Shown here piece by piece: positions 4,592 through 9,099 of a DNA stretch of 9,099 nt. The first letter of the stretch is position 1. Every line of letters starts with the position of its first letter. The stretch covers positions 1-9,099 of the forward strand of contig PSRL01000101.1 of NCBI GenBank assembly GCA_003176035.1, read 5' to 3'. The translations under genes and the position numbers were made by a program. The DNA comes from Verrucomicrobiota bacterium. Its GTDB lineage: Bacteria > Verrucomicrobiota > Verrucomicrobiia > Chthoniobacterales > Xiphinematobacteraceae. Below the pieces are notes generated by a model. That model did no database searches. It was not told the DNA's origin and saw nothing but the letters and a program-made list of their open reading frames with translations.

Positions 4592-7141
4592 CTAGCCACC
4601 GGGCACGGCGGGACTCGCTCCTCCGGCAGCCGTCAGGTCGATCTGGAAGAATCCGCGACCGTGCGTCGCCGCAACCAGTGTGCGATTCATCCAAAAGAGC
4701 TCTTCAACAGAGCAGTTGGTAGGGCCTTCATTTGTGGGCGACCAAGATGCTCCAGCATCCTCGCTTGCGAATACGCCAACTTCCGTCCCGAGATAAAGGA
4801 AACGAGGATTATCCGGATGAATGGCTAACGATCGAACTGGAGCCTGTGGCAGTCCTTTGCTTATGTTGCTCCAAGTTTGCCCGCTGTCAGTAGTCTTCCA
4901 GACATTACTGGACGTGTAACCCCCAAACGCGAGATAAACCCTTTTAGAATCTGCCGGATCGATCACGACGCGGGTGCAAAACCGAGAAGGAAGAACCGAC
5001 CCACCATGATCATTGATCCTCACCCACGTGGGAGCTGACGCGGTCCCATTCATTGTCATGAACACATCGCCATTGTTGTGTCCAACCCAGATGAGATCGG
5101 AATTGCCCTTAGCAACAGCCGTTGCACTAATATTTACACCAGTGCTGTTTTTTATTGGTGTCCATTTGGGGCCAGTGGCGTTGGTGTTTGGTGTCTTTGC
5201 GTCTATCGTTCGCCACAGAGAGCGACATCCGACGAGCACAGAATTGGAGTTATTAGGGTCGATTGTTATCGGTGCAATGAAATTGCATTGCTGCAGCTGC
5301 GCATCGGTTATTTGATAGGGAATTTGCTTCCAACTCCATTGCTTACCGTCCCAATATTGTCCGCTGATAAATTCAGCGGTTTGGCCTTGATCCATACTGC
5401 GATGTATGTTGCCAAAGACGTATTCACCATAGAAAGTATTGGGATCGCTCGCATCGCTAGCACAATAACCGCCATCACCGCCAAACATTGTCGTCCAAGT
5501 CAACCGTTGGGATGGAACGGAGCATAGGGTTCCATTATCCTGCGCGCCACCAATGATTACACCACTACTGGTGTTTCCCGCACCTGAGTAGAATTGTGTA
5601 ACCCCGTAAGTATTGTCCAGCCTAACCCAGCCGGCCACTCTCGGTGGGTCGGGATCATTGCCGACCGTATCAATATCTTCCGTCTCATAAACCCCTCCAT
5701 CATTTCCGAAGTAAATCGCCTTCTTTCCGACTCCATCAAAATCAGCGCTGCTCGCGATTACATGCTGATCGGCGTGGGCAGATCGTTCATCCCACCACGT
5801 GCTAATGTCGATAAAGGAATCGCCTCCGTCTGTGCTTTTCCACAAGTCTATTCCACCAAGAATGATTTTGTTTTCATTTGTTGGATCGGCAGCCCAAACA
5901 ACATTGTCATACCATCCTTGTTCTCCAAGGTAGCGAACAACATTACCGTCCGATCCAACTGCGCTCCTTTTGACGTAATTTTTACCTCCATCGGACGAAC
6001 GCCAAATTTCACCGCCGTTACGATCAATTGAAGCGTAAACCACATCAGGGTTTTTCCTAGCGTAAGCGAGTTCGATGCGTCCCGACCATGTTTCCGGGTG
6101 CTTCGCTGAAGTCCAGTGCTGGCCGGCGTCATCCGAATAATAAGCGTTACCGTCAGAAAGACCCGAGGCAATGGCCTTAAGTGACAAGGTTGGATGGAAA
6201 GCGACTTCGCAAATATCACCGGAAAGCTGCCTTACCCATGTTTGTCTCGCAGCGTCGGCGCTCCGATATATACCTCCCAATGAAGTATCGGTGCGACCGA
6301 CTGCGATCAGCATTATTTTACTATCGCTAGATATTGATAGCCGGTTAATGACACTAAATTCCGGCTTCATAGTTGACGCTAACTGACTCCAAGTAGTGCC
6401 ATCTGTGGTTAGGAAGATGCCTCCTCCGCGAAGCGCATCTTCATTACCGAAACCTTCCCCAGTTCCTGCGTAAATTAGGTTCGGATTCTTCGGATCAATT
6501 GCCATGCAGCTTACGGCTAAATTCGCCATGAGGTCATTCACCGGGATGAAATTCTTCCCTCCGTCATCTGTTCGCCATACTCCTCCTCCCACGCTGCCGA
6601 CCCACATTACGCCAGGCTTTGTCGGGTGAACGATTATCGATCGTGTTCTGCCTCCTATATTTGTCGGACCAAGATTGGACCAGCCGGTATGATTAGGGTT
6701 GAGTCCTGCGGTGAATGGCAAGATCATCATCTTGGGCACAATCACCTTTCCTACGGGAATGCCCGACACCTTCAGGGCTTTAATTTGGCGACGAAGTTCT
6801 TGCAATTGCTTCAAGGCGGTTAGGATTGGCTGCGGCGGGATTTGATGCTTTTCATCTACCTCCTGCAGAAGTCGAAATGCCGCACGTTCCCGTGGCAAAT
6901 CTTGGTGACCGAGTTCTCTTAATAGTTCCGGAAGCTTCTCAGGCGGAAGTGCGTTTAGTGACTCTGGGGACAAAGCATTCTGACTTTGAATACGCGTTAC
7001 CTGTTCAATCGATAGATTGAGTTTTTGAGCAAGGGCACTAGCGGTAACCGCCTGGCTCTGATTCAGTCCAAAAAATGCGAACGCCGTTGCAGTAAGCCAC
7101 AATGGCGACCGCCTTATCACTGGGTAATATAGCTTAGTCAT
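4592..7141 (-). CDS. Large secreted BNR/Asp-box beta-propeller protein
   Basis: This 849-residue protein belongs to the broad sortilin/BNR-repeat superfamily, often labelled glycosyl hydrolase without proof of catalysis. A signal peptide spans residues 1-31 (Arg pair at 10-11, hydrophobic core, SQA end). A helical region follows at about 35-125, rich in Leu, Glu, Gln and Arg and probably coiled-coil near 83-122. The propeller starts at NLGPTNIGGR (156-165) and carries many Asp-box-like blades: WRTDDGG (189-195), YYSDDAGQHW (334-343), WRSSDGG (380-386), WKSTDGG (434-440), WKTTDSGQTW (748-757) and FASEDAGASW (791-800). The family-typical GGAQDNGT lies at 531-538 and ATHGRGFF at 825-832. No C-terminal sorting domain is seen. 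The frame is open to 7432, but ATG at 7141 is preferred because the signal peptide follows it and it lies one base after the upstream stop. It may bind carbohydrate or protein. Confidence 0.85.
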   Translation of the reverse strand: MTKLYYPVIRRSPLWLTATAFAFFGLNQSQAVTASALAQKLNLSIEQVTRIQSQNALSPESLNALPPEKLPELLRELGHQDLPRERAAFRLLQEVDEKHQIPPQPILTALKQLQELRRQIKALKVSGIPVGKVIVPKMMILPFTAGLNPNHTGWSNLGPTNIGGRTRSIIVHPTKPGVMWVGSVGGGVWRTDDGGKNFIPVNDLMANLAVSCMAIDPKNPNLIYAGTGEGFGNEDALRGGGIFLTTDGTTWSQLASTMKPEFSVINRLSISSDSKIMLIAVGRTDTSLGGIYRSADAARQTWVRQLSGDICEVAFHPTLSLKAIASGLSDGNAYYSDDAGQHWTSAKHPETWSGRIELAYARKNPDVVYASIDRNGGEIWRSSDGGKNYVKRSAVGSDGNVVRYLGEQGWYDNVVWAADPTNENKIILGGIDLWKSTDGGDSFIDISTWWDERSAHADQHVIASSADFDGVGKKAIYFGNDGGVYETEDIDTVGNDPDPPRVAGWVRLDNTYGVTQFYSGAGNTSSGVIIGGAQDNGTLCSVPSQRLTWTTMFGGDGGYCASDASDPNTFYGEYVFGNIHRSMDQGQTAEFISGQYWDGKQWSWKQIPYQITDAQLQQCNFIAPITIDPNNSNSVLVGCRSLWRTIDAKTPNTNATGPKWTPIKNSTGVNISATAVAKGNSDLIWVGHNNGDVFMTMNGTASAPTWVRINDHGGSVLPSRFCTRVVIDPADSKRVYLAFGGYTSSNVWKTTDSGQTWSNISKGLPQAPVRSLAIHPDNPRFLYLGTEVGVFASEDAGASWSPTNEGPTNCSVEELFWMNRTLVAATHGRGFFQIDLTAAGGASPAVPGG

Positions 7142-7145
7142 TTTA
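7139..7145 (-). promoter_or_regulatory. Stop/start coupling junction TAAAATG
   Basis: On the minus strand the TAA of the PQQ-like gene (7145-7143) is followed by one A and then the ATG of the BNR gene (7141-7139). No purine-rich Shine-Dalgarno precedes the ATG; the bases before it read CTTCCTCCG. Translation of the second gene therefore probably depends on ribosomes finishing the first. The junction also decides the BNR start. Confidence 0.7.
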
Positions 7146-8180
7146 CGGAGGAAGCGCTGAACTTCGTTGTGATTCGTTGCTTGAATCGAAAGGAATAAGC
7201 TGGGTGCGATGCTCCCAAACTGTTGAGTCGGAACCAACATCAACCGCAACAATCCTTTGGGGCGCCACGGAATCTTCGCTCTGCAAAAGAAAAAGGAGTC
7301 GGTTTTTGAAGAGTGCCGGACTCCGTGCACCTCGCGGGTAGTGGACCGTTTTAACGAGCTCGCCCGTTTGAACAGCAAAGATGGACCAGGTCCTCCGTTC
7401 CGGGCTGAGATCTTGGTCTCGAACGTATACATAGTTCTGGTTTATATCTAGCGTTGGCACTAAGTTGGCACCCTTTGACAGACGTGTTCTGCGCCCATTC
7501 GATGAAACTAAGGAGAGAACCTGGTTTTCGTCGGCACTACCTTGGTCTAACCAATAATAGTTCGAGTCTTTCTTCCAAGGATCAGTCGACCATCCGAATC
7601 CCTCTTCGTAGCGCACCGAAACAATGCCGTGCTTCACTTCGAGGCCTTCCTTTGAACGACAAGGTGAGACAACACCGCTCTTCAGATCTACCGTTTCACA
7701 TACCGACAAGACTTGCCCGAGTTCTTTTAGTATTTGGCTGGGAGGCGCGGCACCACCGCTGTAGGTTCGGTGTGTAGTCCAGGTAATAGAAAAATGGTCA
7801 TCGTTGAGGCTGCCTTCGAGCCGGTCTTCAGCGACTGCTTTTTTCCACGAAACATCCTGCCGTAACTCCAAAGGCCTAGTTTCAGAGAGCATCTCGCCAT
7901 GTGCTCTATCAAGCCGGACAATTTGAAATTTGGATTCCTGCAGGCTGATCTTCGCTGCGATAATCTGGCTTTGACAAATCACCAACGGATAATCCGCGGC
8001 CTTGGAATTCCAGGAAACGTGACCATCGGATAGTTGTAGATAATCAATTCCTCCATCTGCTGACCGGACGCATCCGAAACCCGCTCCGGCTTCCGTGATT
8101 CCGCCCGGTATCTTAAGCGCCGGTAGTTCCGGCGAGAACGCGATCATCACCGCAATGATAACGAGAAAACGAAACGTCAT
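7143..8180 (-). CDS. Secreted protein, weakly PQQ-propeller-like
   Basis: This 345-residue protein has a clear signal peptide: MTFR, hydrophobic residues 5-16, and likely cleavage after Ala21. The mature part is rich in short beta-strand-like blocks. Near the C-terminus RIVAVDVGSDSTVWEH (309-324) resembles a PQQ/quinoprotein-type propeller blade (a V-D-x-x-x-G/S-x-x-x-W pattern). FAVQTGELV, about 45 residues earlier, resembles another, so a beta-propeller is the best guess; the family was not recognised with certainty. No catalytic motif is visible. Its stop is one base from the start of the BNR gene, so the two are almost certainly one operon and may act together as partner exported propellers. 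ATG at 8180 has only a weak purine stretch (GAAG) just upstream. Confidence 0.65.
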   Translation of the reverse strand: MTFRFLVIIAVMIAFSPELPALKIPGGITEAGAGFGCVRSADGGIDYLQLSDGHVSWNSKAADYPLVICQSQIIAAKISLQESKFQIVRLDRAHGEMLSETRPLELRQDVSWKKAVAEDRLEGSLNDDHFSITWTTHRTYSGGAAPPSQILKELGQVLSVCETVDLKSGVVSPCRSKEGLEVKHGIVSVRYEEGFGWSTDPWKKDSNYYWLDQGSADENQVLSLVSSNGRRTRLSKGANLVPTLDINQNYVYVRDQDLSPERRTWSIFAVQTGELVKTVHYPRGARSPALFKNRLLFLLQSEDSVAPQRIVAVDVGSDSTVWEHRTQLIPFDSSNESQRSSALPP

Positions 8181-8400
8181 TGCTTCGGGTCAAGGTCCAG
8201 TTTCGGGCACAAACAAGTTAAAAATGAGATTGCGACTTTCGCCCATCTTACTTGGAGCCTTCGCGGCGGATCATCTGTCTTAGAAAGGTGAACTCGCAAA
8301 ATCGTCGTGATATTGAAGACACTTGATAAGTGTCTGTACAGCGACGCTGTAAGGCTTGACTGCAATATTCGAGTGGGACTGCGATGTTCAGATTGTTGTC
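8181..8400. other. Intergenic leader with tandem hairpins
   Basis: This 220 bp gap separates the DUF1906-like gene from the PQQ-like gene, both on the minus strand. It holds the tandem hairpins at 8317-8351. No clear promoter was recognised for the propeller operon, though one is likely here if the hairpins end the upstream transcript. Confidence 0.4.
8317..8351. repeat. Two perfect tandem hairpins with 3-base loops
   Basis: AGACACTT (8317-8324) pairs with AAGTGTCT (8328-8335) around GAT. After a single G, TACAGC (8337-8342) pairs with GCTGTA (8346-8351) around GAC. Stems of eight and six base pairs are fully matched. The pair lies 50 to 84 bases beyond the stop of the DUF1906-like gene and about 140 bases before the PQQ-like start. 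There is no strong T-run, so a classic intrinsic terminator is unlikely. A palindromic protein-binding site, an RNA-processing or stability element, or a REP-like unit are alternatives. Confidence 0.6.
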
Positions 8401-9099
8401 TTATGACGGAGGCAAAATTAGTCGGGTCAGAAAATCATTTAGCGATATCTCCGGATTGGCTTCATCCATGTCGAAGCCATCTCCTCCGTGACACTCCGCG
8501 GCATATTGCCAAATGTGTATTGGACAAGGCGGCGCCGGATCGGGGGTGACGTGGCCTGTATTCCAAGGCGGCAACGGCATGCAGACCTGTCCGCTTGACT
8601 TCCACCTGGCTATCCATGCGCTATAACACTCGGCTCCCTGGGCTACGGCGGTTTCAAGCGCCTGCCAACTGGCTTTATCAAAGTTACAATACAAACCGGG
8701 CCGCAGCGTAACGGAATCAGAGGAAAGTTGTTTGCTGTAGCTAACCAACGTGTCCGACCATCCTATCCAATACTCAGTCGAGAGGGTCGGATTCGGCGAC
8801 CCTTCATCGTCTAAGTATACATAAACCTCGCCACCTTGTTCAGCAAGATAGTCGATTCCAAACGCACCCAATATTGCCAATGCATTCCCTTTAGCGTCAG
8901 AAGCCCCATCATCTTGGGAGCCATGGATACGCCCGGTTTGTCGAGCTAGCGGCACAACGCGCACGCCGGCAGAGGCAAACGCCAAATGCTCCGTCTTGGG
9001 GTTGTATTGGGTCCCTCCTGCTTGCTCCGGTGTTTTGAAATATCTTCCCCAGAAACGGGGGACGCTTCCATACAAGGCTTGAGCATGGTCCAAGAGAGA
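8401..9099 (-). CDS. DUF1906 / GH25-like TIM-barrel domain protein (partial, 5' end outside window)
   Basis: The frame is open to the window edge (S-L before L-D-H-A-Q), so the N-terminus is missing and the TTG at 9093 is not a convincing start. About 232 residues are visible. The pattern fits DUF1906 (Rv2525c-like glycoside-hydrolase-like) barrels. Counting from the Leu at 9093, there is FWGRYF (14-19), GVRVVPLARQT (43-53), the DAKGNA segment (66-71), YVYLDDEG (91-98) with the acidic D-D-E cluster where GH25 enzymes carry catalytic acids, GLYC (133-136), AWIARW (159-164), IWQYA (194-198) and FDMDEANP (207-214). Family members are thought to act on, or bind, cell-wall glycans, though activity is rarely shown. 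Six cysteines in the C-terminal hundred residues suggest disulfides and an extracytoplasmic location. A signal peptide cannot be judged because the start lies outside. Confidence 0.72.
   Translation of the reverse strand, partial: SLLDHAQALYGSVPRFWGRYFKTPEQAGGTQYNPKTEHLAFASAGVRVVPLARQTGRIHGSQDDGASDAKGNALAILGAFGIDYLAEQGGEVYVYLDDEGSPNPTLSTEYWIGWSDTLVSYSKQLSSDSVTLRPGLYCNFDKASWQALETAVAQGAECYSAWIARWKSSGQVCMPLPPWNTGHVTPDPAPPCPIHIWQYAAECHGGDGFDMDEANPEISLNDFLTRLILPPS

Noticed and set aside
5078..6031. Plus-strand frames of ~145 codons opposite the BNR gene
   Set aside because: They are antisense shadows of repeat-containing coding sequence with no domain signal.
7142..7432. 97-residue N-terminal extension of the BNR protein reading frame
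   Set aside because: It overlaps the coding sequence of the PQQ-like protein in another frame, has no signal peptide at its start, and the ATG at 7141 is directly followed by a good signal peptide and preceded by the upstream stop codon.
1..9099. CRISPR array, insertion sequence or transposase
   Set aside because: No regularly spaced repeats, no transposase-like frame and no terminal inverted repeats with target duplications were seen on either strand.

Overview
The window looks like part of an accessory region of a Gram-negative-type bacterium. Base composition is near 50 % GC. The gene content is mostly exported or lipid-anchored proteins: propellers with Asp-box (BNR) repeats, a PA-IL-like domain, a DUF1906-like domain and a calcineurin-like lipoprotein. 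This mix is common in soil or aquatic Planctomycetota, Verrucomicrobiota and Acidobacteriota. The exact phylum cannot be settled from the sequence, and no gene earns a confident gene symbol.

Layout. Positions 25-66 hold the 5' half of a tRNA-Ala gene with anticodon CGC. It breaks off in the 3' side of the anticodon stem and no 3' half follows. The next ~110 bp carry short direct repeats and a hairpin of the kind found at the ends of elements integrated by tyrosine recombinases. No integrase lies in the window. A minus-strand gene for a secreted alpha/beta hydrolase with a GHSMG nucleophile elbow follows (439-1953). A ~550 bp stretch with no convincing gene separates it from two plus-strand genes: a small predicted lipoprotein ending in a PA-IL (LecA-type) calcium/sugar-site motif (2501-3055), and a predicted lipoprotein of the purple acid phosphatase type with the full metal-ligand set (3126-4397).

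A convergent intergenic region (4398-4591) holds a tiny ORF with the best Shine-Dalgarno sequence in the window and a hairpin. Beyond it is a minus-strand cluster read right to left. First is a DUF1906/GH25-like protein that runs off the right edge (8401-9099). After a 220 bp gap containing two perfect tandem hairpins comes a secreted, weakly PQQ-propeller-like protein (7143-8180). Last is a large secreted BNR-repeat propeller protein (4592-7141) whose ATG lies one base after the upstream stop codon.

Working together. Five of the six sizeable products have visible export signals; the sixth lacks its N-terminus. The set suggests extracellular or envelope functions: hydrolysis of esters or amides, removal of phosphate, carbohydrate binding, a cell-wall-hydrolase-like barrel and propeller scaffolds. 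The only direct sign of physical coupling is the propeller gene pair. The idea that the whole block is cargo of an element integrated at the tRNA-Ala gene is inference.
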